From Simmondsia chinensis (Eukaryota; Streptophyta; Magnoliopsida; Caryophyllales; Simmondsiaceae), in contig JAGTTD010000024.1 of NCBI GenBank assembly GCA_018398585.1, positions 10,816,071-10,880,070 on the forward strand: DNA of 64,000 nucleotides. The letters are read 5' to 3'. Every line of letters starts with the position of its first letter. Within the stretch, counting starts at the first letter, position 1. This document shows positions 22,390 to 33,779 of the stretch, piece after piece. A program made the translations under genes and the position numbers. A model generated the notes under the pieces. It ran no database searches and was not told where the DNA came from. It saw only the letters and a program-made list of their open reading frames with translations.

Positions 22390-23372
22390 CTTCCTTTTAT
22401 TCATTTTTTAAAACATTTGGTTATTAAAACGCTTTGCTTTTATTCATTTTTTTTTAAAGCCCCATTTCTTTAGCAAAGAATGAACAACGAGCTATCTATG
22501 TCATTTATTTAATTTTTTTCTTATATGTTAATATATTTATCTTTTAATTTTGTTCAGAGCAAATATCTACTTTTTAATTAATATTTTACTATGATTTTAT
22601 TTCAATAATTATATATTTAATATTAGTTAATTAATTATGTAATAATAATTTATAAATATTATATAATAACAAATTTATTAGCTTATAAATAATAATTATT
22701 TAATATTTTTCTATGTTAATATATCTAATTTTTAATCAATATTTTACTATAATTTTACTTCAATAGTTATATATTTAATTTTAGTTAATTAATTATGTAA
22801 AAATAATTTATAAATATTATATAATAACAAATTTGTTAAGTTATAAATAATAATTTAATATTTGTATGTGAATATATCTACTTTTTAATTAATATTTTAC
22901 TATAATTTTATTTTAATAGTTATATATTTAATTTTAGTTAATTAATTATGTAAAAATAATTTATGAATATTATATAATAACTAATATACCAAAGAAGGTA
23001 CCAATACTTATTTTTACATAATTAATTAACTAAAATTAAATATATAACTATTAAATAAAATTATTTTAAAATATTAATTAAAAGGTAGATATGTTAACAT
23101 AGAAAAATATTAAATAATTATTATTTATAAGCTAATAAATTTATTATTATATAATATTTATAAATTATTATTACATAATTAATTAATTAATATTAAATAT
23201 ATAATTATGGAAATAAAATCATTATAAAATTTTAATTAAAAGGTAGATTTTTTTTTAAACAAAATTAAAAGGTAATATATTAATATATAAGAAAAAAAAT
23301 TAAATAAATAATACAAACAACTCGTTGTTCATTCTTTACTAAAGAAATGGGGCATTAAAAAAATGAATAAAA
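22390..23372. mobile_element. AT-rich foldback repeat
   Basis: Outer arms 22430-22590 and 23225-23370 are inverted copies (GCTTTTATTCATTTTTT, CCCATTTCTTTAG and GAATGAACAACGAG words with their complements). The left interior holds three tandem AT-rich units of about 110-160 bases, and the centre lies near 23000. There is no coding capacity. A second, partial copy of the right arm lies at 35821-36110. It could be a foldback or MITE-like transposon; no target-site duplication was found. Confidence 0.65.
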
Positions 23373-23382
23373 GCAATCAAAA

Positions 23383-23452
23383 GTGGGACTCTACAAGATT
23401 CAAACCCATGCCCTCCAAATTAAGGTGGGGACATCTTAACCACCAGGCTGCC
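23383..23452 (-). repeat. tRNA-like motif with A and B box remnants, copy 1
   Basis: On the minus strand a 70-base stretch runs GGCAGCCTGGTGGTTAAGAT to GGGTTTGAATC, resembling Pol III A and B boxes at normal spacing. It is conserved at 36121-36192 beside the second foldback copy. It is not a clean tRNA cloverleaf, so I call it tRNA-derived, perhaps a SINE head or a degenerate tRNA pseudogene. Confidence 0.5.
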
Positions 23453-23879
23453 AAACAACTTCTAATTTTAAAGTACACATAATTTTATATAATATAAATT
23501 GTATACTGGGCACATATTGGTTGTACCCCATTTCAAATGGCGTGCAACGAAGAAGCTACAGTAAAATGTACCATTTTACTAAATATTTTTTAAAATATGC
23601 TATTTTTCTAATTCTTTTCTAAAACTATACCAATTTGCTAAAAAACTCCGATAACTCCCCCAAATAGTCGAAAAGCGTTACACAACAATGCTTCTAGCAC
23701 GAGCAATTTTATTTAATACCCCATTTGAAAAAGATGTTTTCATTTAGTTCCATGAATTAGGTGCTCCCACTACCTAGTTTCTTGTTTTGATTTTATACTT
23801 TACGCCTCTCTATCTTGTATTTTCTAAAAAAATATTGCCTTATTTGACTTAGATTTCATAAATATTGCTCTTCCTAGGG
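23453..23879. repeat. Repeat flank shared with 36200-36268 and 37386-37560
   Basis: Sequence with GGTTGTACCCCATTTCAAATG (word shortened here to the shared core) continues alike in both copies. In the second copy it is split by a Mutator-like element; this copy is the empty site. Non-coding. Confidence 0.7.
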
Positions 23880-24016
23880 TCGGGGGCCACTCTAAAATAG
23901 CCTTTCTCTAGGGTGTCATCTTGTAGGGGTCAAGTTATGTATATCTTGCCTTCCTCAGACTCTGCCTTGATGGGAGCCAAAAGGCACTAGGTTATTGTTC
24001 TTATTGTTCTTGTTAA
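23880..24016 (+). mobile_element. Au-type SINE body
   Basis: Carries the degenerate Au-SINE 3' body: GCCTTTCTCTAGGG, TATATCTTGCCTTCC, CAGACTCTGCC, and the GTTATTGTTCTTATTGTTC end. The tRNA-derived head is not recognisable. Its 3' half and the adjoining DNA are duplicated in tandem. Confidence 0.65.
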
Positions 24017-24306
24017 GTCTGATGTTTATATATTAAGTTTATAGACTTTATAACATGGATACTTTGAGGTTTGATAATTAATCATTTAGCTATCTGTATA
24101 TTTTAAAATATACAGTAAAGCTACGTACATCTTGCCTTCTTCAGACCCTACCTTGATGGGAGCCAAAAGGCATAAGGTTATTGTTCTTATTGTTCTTGTT
24201 GAGTCTGATGTTTATATATTAAGTTTATAGACTTTATAGCATGGATACTTTAAGGTTTGATAATTAATCATTTAGGTATCTGTGTATTTTAAAATATACA
24301 GTAAAG
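23935..24306 (+). repeat. 186-bp tandem duplication covering a SINE 3' half and flank
   Basis: Units 23935-24120 and 24121-24306 are nearly identical over their length, including the SINE end and about 110 bases of flanking AT-rich DNA ending AAAATATACAGTAAAG. The copies differ at about ten positions. Confidence 0.85.
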
Positions 24307-25349
24307 TGCCATTATTTTTATTGTATAAATTATCTGAATACCCTTCAATTGAATAAAGTGTTTGTAGAAGTCTCATGGAATTTAGATAAAAAATGCAAAT
24401 TTGGCATAAATTACCGTAATATATATTTGTCGTGTTTTTTGTAAAATTGAAGAATTTTAGTTATAAATTGCTAATATGGCACACATTACCGGAATATGTA
24501 TGAGCATGTTAGAACTTCAGTCATAAATTTGCTGAATTCCATTAAAAATTTACCGGATTACAATGAAATGTACTTGTATAATGTCAAAATCATGTCTCAT
24601 ATTAGCATTTTTAAGCGAAAATACATTGAATTAAAATACACGATACTTATACACATGATTGACTTATTTATTGTAGAATTAAATTATGTAGTGAAAAAGG
24701 GAGGGAAACATAACACATCATGGTACCATAACAATTGACAATTAGAATACCCGAAGGAGGACCATATCCATTGCATTAAAGTCATAGTGATCTAAGGTTT
24801 GTAATCATATAAGTGCTGGACATCACATCTTGCTTTAAAATATTAGTTTATGTCTAGCTCAACATTGAAAATATTTATTTTGGCTAGTACAATACTTTTT
24901 TTTTTTTTTTTCATTTTGTAAGTATAATGCTAAACAAATTCACATAGAAGTAGTTTGATCTTTTTTCAATTTTTTTTGTACAGTAAAAGGTGCTTAAGTC
25001 TTCCCCCACTTGCAAGGCGGCAAGTGAGTTTCAAATTGTGTCATGTAATGCTAAAGAAATTAACTCTTTCCTAGGTCGGTACCAAAAAAATTCTTTAACA
25101 CTAATACAGTGCCTTTCTTTTTAATTTAACAAGTATAGAGCTAAAAAAAAAAAAAAAATTCATATATGCCTTTTAATAATTAGCGAAAGGATATCAATAC
25201 AAAACTTGGCATTGTACAACGTAAAATTCATATGTGACTGGTTTAGGTTTTTTTTTTTTTTTTTTTTTTTTTTCATCATTCTTCCTTTTGAAATATTATA
25301 AACATTTTAGATATTTTGTAGTATTTTTTGACAACATTGACCTAAAACT
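24307..25349. other. No gene seen
   Basis: AT-rich DNA with homopolymer runs (T at about 24897-24912 and 25249-25273, A at about 25143-25157). An 80-codon ORF at 24496-24738 has no recognisable motif. Confidence 0.5.
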
Positions 25350-25690
25350 TTAATGGCCAAGCCCAGAACTTGATTGCGTTGGTATTAAGTTGGTAACACG
25401 TCTTAGTGCAGGTTTAAGTTATCATTTCATGGCTTTGACCATGATTGCATTAGTCTTTGTCCGGTGACCTGAATACAGTTCGCTTCACCTAAATCTGTCA
25501 AGTTTAAACTCAATCGATATATTTCGAGTCAAGGGTGCCAAGCTTAAAAACTTGACTGACTCAGGCTCGATATAGGCCACTGAGCTCTTGAACTTGTCTC
25601 CATGCCAATTCCTATCTCTTAGCTATACAAGGTAATGTGTCTATGTGCGTTGCTTTGGCACCTCAACTGCCACTTGGATCAGACCCTATA
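25350..25690 (-). repeat. Dispersed repeat, copy 2
   Basis: Reverse-complement partner of 2620-2970, sharing ordered words such as CAAGAGCTCAGTGGCC and GGCACCCTTGACTCG on the minus strand. The flanks differ. Confidence 0.65.
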
Positions 25691-26446
25691 TCCAATTTAC
25701 TTTTCTTACATTAGATTAAGTTAAAAAAAAAAAAAAAAACCAAATATATTGTAATTAAGGCAAGTTGGAGCAAGAACAGGATCCGCATTACTTTTCTTAC
25801 GGCTTTTTCCCCTCAATCAATTTTGAAAACCAAATACGTGAAAGCATCGTACATAATTACGTATAACATATGATTCGGGTATACAATTAAATAGGAGGAA
25901 AATAAATTTCTACTTTTGAATGGTTTTGTATCATAACTTTTTGATTAGTTTAAATTTGGATTAAATGATTTTGTATAACGATCAAAACCAAATAATGACA
26001 ATTAAAACATGAGTTTTTCCAAATTTTAAAGGTAAATGTTTCTTGAATTTCAAAATTTAAAAGCCAAGTAATGTTGTATTATTCTCTATACTTAGCGAAT
26101 TTTTCACATACATGAAGTTTATGCCCAGGGAATTGATGAATACATGGGTTAATGTTGAACGCATGCATATTCGTAATTCGTCCTTACATTGTTCTCTCAC
26201 CAGACAAAGACTGTATTGTTGGAATATTTTTTGCTAGTTAATGCATTACAATCATTCATTACAATAATGGAATTTTGGGATGAAAGTGATTGCGTGTTTG
26301 TAGAGGAAAAAAGATGAAAAGAGCGAGGTTTTTCAGATGATGGGATGTGGTAAGGGTCAACCAACTTTAAACATTCGATGGAAATGAAATGTTGCCATTT
26401 GTGGATATTTTGCAATAATTTCTCTTGCTGCATATGAGAATAGTTG

Positions 26447-26519
<73 letters not shown>

Positions 26520-27349
26520 ATGCTTAGGCAAGATCATATTGCATGAAATGGTTTTCATATTTCACGGTTATCTATTGCATTGAATCATTAAGTCCAACCC
26601 ATATAAAACCACCGCAAATAAAATAAATAAAAAGAAAAGTAAAACCATGCTTTGAATAATTGTTAAAATCAGACGATGTCAAAAAAGAAAATCCTTATTT
26701 TGGGTGGTTGTTGAAACCAAGTGCTAAGGTAATGTCGGAAAAAAAAATATTCTTATTTTGGATAGTGTTGAAACAAGAGATCGAGACGATGCCAAAACTA
26801 ATAATAATAATAAAAAATAATCAAACTATGAATATATGCTTGTTATAACTTGGTAAAATGAAGAATTTTAAAAATTAAGGTCAATGCATTTGTGATTAAT
26901 GAAGTTAATGCATACATGTTCATAAACATGAAAATAATTTAGGTATAAGCATGGATAATAATGCAGTTATACGATTAATGCAGATATGCATATTAATACA
27001 ATTATGAATTATTATAGTAAACACTTATAGGAATGCATGTTTTCTGTTTTCCAGTTGAAACAAAATAATTGGTGTTGGTAAATAGAGTAAAATGTGAAAT
27101 AATGATAATAAATTGTGTGTTCATTATTGTTTACTCCCCAACTCGAGAGAGTTGGGATGACACCGCTTTGAGATATAAGTCACATATTTGTTATGTGATG
27201 CCACCCTGAGGGATGTTAGGCCTATGGACATTCAGAAAACGACGTCTTAAGCCCAGTTGCTTGAAGAGTTAGAATCCCTTAAGGGACATCAACCATTTGA
27301 GATGGTTGATAGGGTAAAGAAGGCTCGAGCTCAAGGGACTTCCCACAAG
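25691..27349. other. No gene seen; TA microsatellite and unassigned repeat-like DNA
   Basis: AT-rich. Apart from the TA run, 27120-27340 has higher GC and resembles a piece of an LTR or intergenic repeat (words GATGCCACCCTGAGGGATG), without a domain or matching second copy in the window. Confidence 0.5.
26449..26515. repeat. (TA)n microsatellite
   Basis: About 33 perfect TA units. TA runs are frequent neighbours of endogenous pararetrovirus insertions, but this one is about 1 kb from the right block. Confidence 0.97.
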
Positions 27350-27553
27350 TAGGGATGACAATTGGACCCAAATCCATTGGATACTCATCCAATCCGATCC
27401 GATCCATTTACGATGGATTTGGATGCAAAAAATGAGTTTTAAATGGATTAGGATTTGGATATTGAAAAATGGGTTTTGGGTCGGGTTGGATTTGGATTAC
27501 ATCAAACCCAACCCAAACCTAACCCAAATCCTACCCAAAATTATGTTTAACAT
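27350..27553. mobile_element. hAT-like MITE fragment at the left edge of the right viral block
   Basis: Begins TAGGGATGACAATTGG and follows the left half of the 3385-3984 family (GGGTTTTGGGTCGGGTTGGA, then CAAACCCAACCC). It ends at about 27553, where pararetroviral sequence starts. Confidence 0.6.
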
Positions 27554-28120
27554 GGTGTTTTCAATTCTAGAAAAATCAAGAACTTTTCCAGTCTGGTTTT
27601 ATGAATGGTGGCGCTTTTTCGGAAGCACTACTGACATTTTTCCAGCAAACGCCAAAGCATTATTCAACATTTATTCAAAACATTTAGAAGATGATCCTCT
27701 AAATGCAATTATAAATTTTCATTTAAATTTTCAAATTCCTTGGATACTTTGTTAGTCTTTTAAGACTGCTCAATTTCTGGAGCAACCTTATCCCATATCT
27801 TTAGTTCGAGAATTCAAAATTAAGTGGTGGGATAAATACATCCTTGAATGTGATTGTACCACTGATTCCTTATCAAAATTTTTCAAAAACAAAAATAAGA
27901 ACATTCAAATTCTCCTTCATAATTCTCCTGGCATTCTAAAAACCCCTTCTAAATCTCATCCCCAAAATACCTCACCATCAAGCTCTTCCACAAAATCCAA
28001 ATAAAAAATTTCAAAAGAACTCCTAACTCAGCTCCTTCAGCAAATCCAAAATTCTTCCTCTGAAAATGATGATGAAGAAGTCAGTTCCAATCAAAGTGAT
28101 CAATTCAATCTATTCTGATG
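27554..28120 (+). pseudogene. Type A downstream ORF, 3' part (permuted start of right block)
   Basis: Open to 27755 with the signature FPVWFYEWWRFFG, then a stop, FKIKWWDKY and the Ser-rich acidic tail up to about 28118. The N-terminal part is at the other end of the block (34462 onwards), as expected for integration of a permuted or concatemeric molecule. Confidence 0.75.
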
Positions 28121-28389
28121 ATTCAAGTTTAAAAGACTAATTCAATACAAGACAAAGGGAAAAGACAAAAGCTGCACAGTATGGCTCAATAATTCAATAA
28201 AGGACGAAGCAAAATTATAAAGATGCACAGTACTGCTCAATAATTCCAAATAAAGACGGAAGACATGTGTTACAATTCAAGACTCAAAATTAATAAGGGT
28301 TACCATTCGGATTTCAAAATTCGCATTTCAATTCCTAGGTCATGGATCTCATTTTAATTCCGGGGTGCTGCTTCACCTATAAAGGGGGA
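28121..28389 (+). promoter_or_regulatory. Pregenomic RNA promoter (right block)
   Basis: TATA box TATAAAG at 28378-28384 followed by GGGGGACGTC. Paired upstream elements at about 28176-28200 (CACAGTATGGCTCAATAATT) and 28225-28250 (CACAGTACTGCTCAATAATT) are about 50 bases apart. Both are kept in every promoter copy, which suggests function in the virus. Confidence 0.8.
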
Positions 28390-28954
28390 CGTCCCAGCTT
28401 CGTTCAAGGCAGAGCAAAAATTACCAACACAATGCCAGAGAGAAATACTAGAGCAAACATTTTACTTTGTAATTTTATTTTCAAGTGTTGTACTCCAGCC
28501 ATATTCAATCTGTAAGTTTCATATTTATTTTAATTTTATGATTGTATTTTCAATTACTCTTTTGTACTCAACCTATTTTTAAACTTGTCAATTGATCAAT
28601 TCCATCTTTCTCATATTCTTCTGTCTGTGTCCGCCGATCCTGCCCCCTTCCTGGTATCAGAGCCAAGTTCAAGGTGTTTTCAACAGTAATTTCACTGAAA
28701 TATTTTTAAGCACTTATTAGGAATGCTTTGCTATTAAAGCACTTATTAGGAGCATTGGTAAGCCGGTAGTGTAGCACTGGTAAGCCCGGATAGCGTTGGT
28801 AAACCGTGTGGAAGGTGTTCCCGCTGGGTGTTCCTGTTACTATGTCGCTGGTGTTCCCGTTCTCAACTGTGTCAAATAGTAAAACTGTTCTCAACAGTGT
28901 TAAATATTAAGACTATAAGGTGATTGTTGAACGCAAACAACTGAGGCTGTAACT
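28390..28954 (+). promoter_or_regulatory. Pararetrovirus leader (right block)
   Basis: Leader of about 560 bases with the primer-binding site at 28652-28663, a consensus splice donor CT|GTAAGT at 28511-28516, and a repeated module at 28700-28910: four variants of TTGGTAAGCC and three of GGTGTTCCCG or similar. An ORF on the opposite strand here is an incidental shadow. Confidence 0.75.
28652..28663 (+). promoter_or_regulatory. tRNA-Met primer-binding site
   Basis: Exact TGGTATCAGAGC, 274 bases downstream of the TATA box. Confidence 0.9.
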
Positions 28955-30010
28955 ATGTCAAGTTTTAGAATCGCTGGACCTTTTAGAAAGATGTTTTCAA
29001 AACAACTCAGTACTAATTTACATATAGTTAATTCAAAAGAAGTTTCAAAAGAAATTACAAACCCAAAAGATTTTGTTAACTACAACATTCCAAATGAAGA
29101 TTTAGAATCAATTTATCAAATTGGTACTTTTTGATTTTAAAATAGCTTTTTCATGTAAAACACATGAGCAAGCAATGAATATTGATTAAGAAGCCCAAAC
29201 AATTCAACTACTGTCAAATTTATCCATTCAAAATTATATTGCAAAAGGTTATCATTATATACACTATGGTTTAGTTCAAGTAGCTGTCAATCCCTTAACA
29301 AGGGCAGGACATAACCAACCCGTTATGTTAGCTCTTAGAGATTCAACATATTTACAACATGAAGAGTCTTTACTAGCAATTGTTCAAACCAATTTATACA
29401 ATGGACCAATTTATTTCAATTGTTATCCAAGCTTTTCGGTTGCTCTCCGAGATCCAACAATTTTTGGATACTTTAATATTAGATATTCATTTACCAAATA
29501 TTAATATCAAAGAAAACAGACAAAACTTCGTTCACATTTACAGAATTTATTTTAGGCTTTTAGGAAGCCAACTTAACCCAAAATGTCTCAAATAATCTCC
29601 TCTAGGACAGACTTTAGCGCTTGAGGTTCAGGTTGAACAACCTACAACCTATACCCCAAAGTGTCTCAAATGGTATGAGATAACCATTCTAGAAATTTGG
29701 AGGATTGAAAACCCCCAACCTCCAAGAAATATTGCAAGAAGACAAGTTCAACAAATCACTGAAGAACCTTATGGTAAAATTACCATTAAGTTCGAATCAT
29801 GAAAACATACAATTATTTCACACCCTTCTCAAATTGAATCTTCAACACAATCAACTTCATCCTTTCTACATAATAGAGAAGAAGATTTTCAAAATACTTC
29901 TACTTCAGGTTTAGAGGAATACGGTTTAACTCTCCTCTTGCCGAACCAGTTTTTCAAAATGAATCATTCTCAAACCCGAGTTCTCCAACAGCTTCTCAAA
30001 TGAGACCTCC
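28955..30010 (+). pseudogene. Pararetroviral movement protein (right block)
   Basis: Starts at ATG 28955-28957. The first 60 codons are open, then a stop and frame change near 29133, another stop near 29189, and a short frame loss near 29458. The core GPIYFNCYP-type block and LDTLILDIHLPN (29380-29595) identify a 30K-superfamily protein. It is clearly the counterpart of 12250-13324 with independent lesions. Confidence 0.8.
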
Positions 30011-30990
30011 TTCAATAAATATTTTAACAAAATATTTTACAATAAATAAAGAGTTTTTAAGTAATGAATTTGAATCTGAACACAATAAGATTCAAAGACA
30101 TTGGTACTTTTAAACTTTTACAAAGGAATCAACAATCAAAATTAGAGAAACTTATTACAAAGAATTAAATCAATTAAAATGTAATATTCCATTCTTCAAA
30201 TAGTTAGAATCATACACATCAAGGAATCAAATACCAAATCATTTTATGCAAAATTTTATAAATGTTAATACAAATCCTACAACCAAATGGTTAACAACGG
30301 ATGGACAAATAATCCAAACTATTCATCCTCCCACAAAAAATTTAATTATCAATGTTCAAAATTAAGAAATGGTCGCTACTCCTTTTCCCCGGGGGAAGAG
30401 AGGAAAAAGAAGATTTACTACCTACAATCAAAGATATAAATAAAATGTATGAACAGAATAATTTTCAAGCTTTAAATCTCAATATAATTTCCGAACAATT
30501 AAATTCAATACATAACAATTTAATAACTAACAAGGATAGACAAAAATTAGAACAATCTCCAATAGTCCAAGCAGTGCCTCAACCAACATATACAAATTAT
30601 ACAATCTCTCAACCAATACCTCAAACCTACCCTATTCAACAAAACTTTCCAACTCCACAATCACAGACAAACCCATTTTTAAGGAAACAACCCTCTTTCC
30701 AACCTTTTCATTTAACTCAAAAAGATAAAGAACAAATAAAACTCAAAAAATCACAGAGTTCTGATGATAATATTATTGAAAGAATCACACAAAAGCTCAA
30801 ATTAACGGATAATCCAACAACTAATAGCCCTACAATTCAAACCATTTTAAAAGGAGAAAATGAAGACTCAAATGAAGAAACTTCATCAATATCCCTAAGT
30901 GAAATAGAAATTCAAAAAACAGAAGAACAATTTAACACCAATACAATTGAAAATCCTGAATCTTCAATAAATATAATAAGAAATAATTGA
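30011..30990 (+). pseudogene. ORF1 C-terminal part and coat-protein N-terminal region (right block)
   Basis: 212 codons are open at 30352-30990: Gln/Pro/Asn-rich, with SQPIPQTYPIQQ repeats and an acidic end. This is the longest open version of the region in the window. It ends at a TGA directly before the coat core. Confidence 0.7.
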
Positions 30991-31649
30991 AAAAATCAAC
31001 CTATAAGAAATTATTATCCAAGACCAACTCCTCCCAATGTACAATATGAAGAAAAAAAATCAATTTACCTCTGTATCATTCAATGGAAATGATATCCATG
31101 AATAGAATATAGACGCAAAATCTAAATATGAAATCAAAAATACTCTACAACAAATGGCAATGGCTTCAATAGCTTACGAAGTATCCAGTCCCTCACGTAC
31201 TAACCATATATCAGCGAGACTGATTGTTTCCGGATTTTCAGGACAACTTCAATCATGGTGGTCAAGAACTTTACAACTCCATGAAAGGGAATTGATACTC
31301 AATCATACTCATATAGAAAGAAAACGACTTGATCCTAATGACATCAATTCGCCTTACATCGAAGAAGTTGTAGAAGAAGCAATAGAAACATTAATTTGGT
31401 CAATAACCGTTGCCTTTCTTGGCAGCATAATTGAAGAACAAGAATCAACAAAATCGTTTTTAACCAATTTAAGATGTCCCTCTTTATAAGATTTTCGATG
31501 GTACAAAGATATGTTTTGAATTCATGTACTCAAAAGAGAAGATGAAAATCAACCATTTTGGAAGGAAAGATTTCTTACTGGACTTCCAAAATTATTGCAG
31601 AAAGAATAATGACTAAATTTCAAGATGTTTGCGGAACTTAAACAATTCC
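30991..31649 (+). pseudogene. Pararetroviral coat-protein core (right block)
   Basis: Open at 31154-31489 (111 codons) with SRTNHISARLIVSGFSGQLQ and the EEVVEEAIETLIW helix; then stops near 31489 and 31520 and a frameshift before QPFWKERF. Counterpart of 20695-21400. Confidence 0.8.
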
Positions 31650-32304
31650 ATAGTATAATATAACATATGGACAATTATTTGCTTTTATCAAAAAAGAAGC
31701 ATTACGATTATACCAAGAACAAAACCTTCGTAACAATCTCAAAAAGGCACAAACAAGAAAAGAATTAGGTTCTTTCTGTGCTCAATATGGTATTCATAAT
31801 TTCAAACCTCCTTCAAAACGATACAAAAAGAAAACATTTCAACAAGACCTTAAGTATTATAGAAAGAAAAGGAAAAATAAATATGAACAACCACCACCAC
31901 CTCAATATTACAAAAATATAAAAAAATATTCAAGGAATAAGTCAAGCAAAATCCCAATATGCTTCAAATGCAAAAAACCTGGTCATTACCGAAATGAATG
32001 TAAAATGAAAGAAAAAATAAATCAAATAGAAGATGAAGACTTAAAAAATAAATTAATGAATTTATTTCTTTCTGAATCAAGCTCAAACAATGAAGACTAT
32101 ATATTTGAAGTTCAAGAAGATACAACAAATGAAGACACATCATCTGAATCAAGTGAAGATTTATGCCCCTGCAAAATTAAAACAATTAACGTATTAATTA
32201 AAGCAAACAAAGAAGACCTTATAGATATAGTAGAAAAAATTCAAGATCAAGAAATAAGAAAAGAATATCTTCTCAAATTAAAAGAAATTATATTTAAAGA
32301 ATAA
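31650..32304 (+). pseudogene. Coat-protein C-terminus with CCHC knuckle (right block)
   Basis: Basic stretch, knuckle CFKCKKPGHYRNEC at about 31961-32002, then an acidic Ser/Glu-rich tail open to 32304. The N-terminal part of the region has stops. Same arrangement and near-identical sequence to 20128-20694. Confidence 0.8.
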
Positions 32305-32999
32305 GAGATAACTCGACTAAAGCAACCCAAATCTTTAGAACAAATATTTAAAAAATATCCTACACCAAATGTATTTAGACAAATTTCAACTGGAGATTTA
32401 CTAAGAGAAATCAATGAACTAAAAGGACAACTTAAACATTTGCAAATAGAATTAATAACAATACAGTATCAAGGTCTAGAAACAAAATCAAAATTATCTC
32501 TTTTAGAATCAAAAGATTTACAATTAGAATCAAGGTTATTATACATAGAATCTAAAACAAATAATCCAATAGAAACTCAATTAGAAAACATTAACCTTCA
32601 AATACGAGATGAACCAATATCAAATGACAAATATCATCAAATAATTGAAAGAATAGAATATTAAAAATGGTATATCTATATAACTCTTCATATTTCAAAG
32701 TTTTATAAAATTCAAACTCAAGCCCTATTGGATTCAGGAGCAGATCTCAATTGCATCCAAGAAGGACTTGTTCCATCAAAATATTACGATAAAATATTAG
32801 AAAGTCTCCACACAGCTAGTGGAGTTTGTTTCAAAGCACCATTTATTTTAGTTAAAGATCTTCAACAATAGATTATATTAGGAACCCCTTTTATAAGTCA
32901 AATATATCTTTTTACGGTTACAAAAGAAGGAATTCACAATCAGATTATGGACATAAAAGTAACATTTCAATTCTTAAATCCAATCAACAAAGAGATTTA
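32305..32999 (+). pseudogene. Linker and aspartic protease (right block)
   Basis: 74-codon helical linker open at 32440-32664, then the protease with ALLDSGADLNC (DSG at 32731-32739) and the LGTPFISQIY block near 32880-32910. A stop at about 32871 breaks it. Confidence 0.8.
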
Positions 33000-33765
33000 A
33001 AACTCTTGCAATCAACAATATTCAAATAAATAAACCGAATTAGTAACAAGAAAAGTCATATTCAATATCTTCAAAATGAAATAGAATATCAAAGGATTGA
33101 AAAACAATTAGCCTAGTCAAATGAAAAAATAACTCAATTAAACAACAAAATAATTAAAGAAGTATGCTCCGATCTTCCTAATGCATTTTGGGATAGAAAA
33201 AGACATATAATTCAATTACCTGATGAAAAAGATTTTAATGAGAAAAATATTCCAACAAAAGCCAGACCTATTCAAATAAACAAGAAATTGTTAGAACATT
33301 GTAAAAACGAAATTCAAATGCTTTTGGACAAAAAATTAATAAGACCATTAAAATCTCCTTGGAGCTGTTCTACATTTTATGTTAACAAACAAGCGGAACT
33401 AGAAAGAGGAGTCCCAAGATTAGTTATCAACTTCAAACCATTAAACAAAGTTCTTCATTGGATAAGATATCCAATTCCAAATAAAAGAGATCTATTAAAT
33501 AGGTTACATGATGCAAATATATTTTCAAAATTTGATTTAAAAAGTGGTTTTTGGAAAATTCAAATTAATGAAAAGGATCGTTACAAAACAGCATTCACAG
33601 TTCCATTTAGTCATTATGAATGGAATGTGATGCCAGTTGGACTCAAAAATGCTCCATCAGAATTTTAAAATATTATGAATGACATTTTTACCCAATATAC
33701 AGATTTTATCATTGTTTGCATTGATGATATCTTAGTTTTCTAAAAAAAATAGTGATCAACATTTC
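33000..33765 (+). pseudogene. Reverse transcriptase (right block), YIDD altered to CIDD
   Basis: 126 codons are open at 33288-33668 with SPWSCSTFYVNK, PRLVINFKPLNK, FSKFDLKSGFW and the GLKNAPSEF block. A stop follows at 33666-33668. The catalytic box at 33717-33728 reads CIDD: both aspartates remain but the Tyr is Cys. Confidence 0.88.
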
Positions 33766-33779
33766 AAACATTTAAATAT

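Noticed and set aside
23383..23452. A true tRNA gene.
   Set aside because: A and B boxes are only approximate, the stems do not pair well, and the motif is repeated as part of a dispersed element.
26367..26558. 63-codon ORF with a long Ile-Tyr repeat.
   Set aside because: Translation of the TA microsatellite.
4145..27553. The MITE fragments at both sides could be one element interrupted by everything between.
   Set aside because: 4145-4458 is the right-end half of the family in inverted orientation, and 27350-27553 is a left-end half. Both run into virus on their right sides, so they are not complementary halves of one copy.
28706..28894. 62-codon minus-strand ORF, also seen on the plus strand at 13385-13573.
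   Set aside because: It is the antisense of the viral leader; its persistence follows from the short repeats there, and it has no start context or domain.
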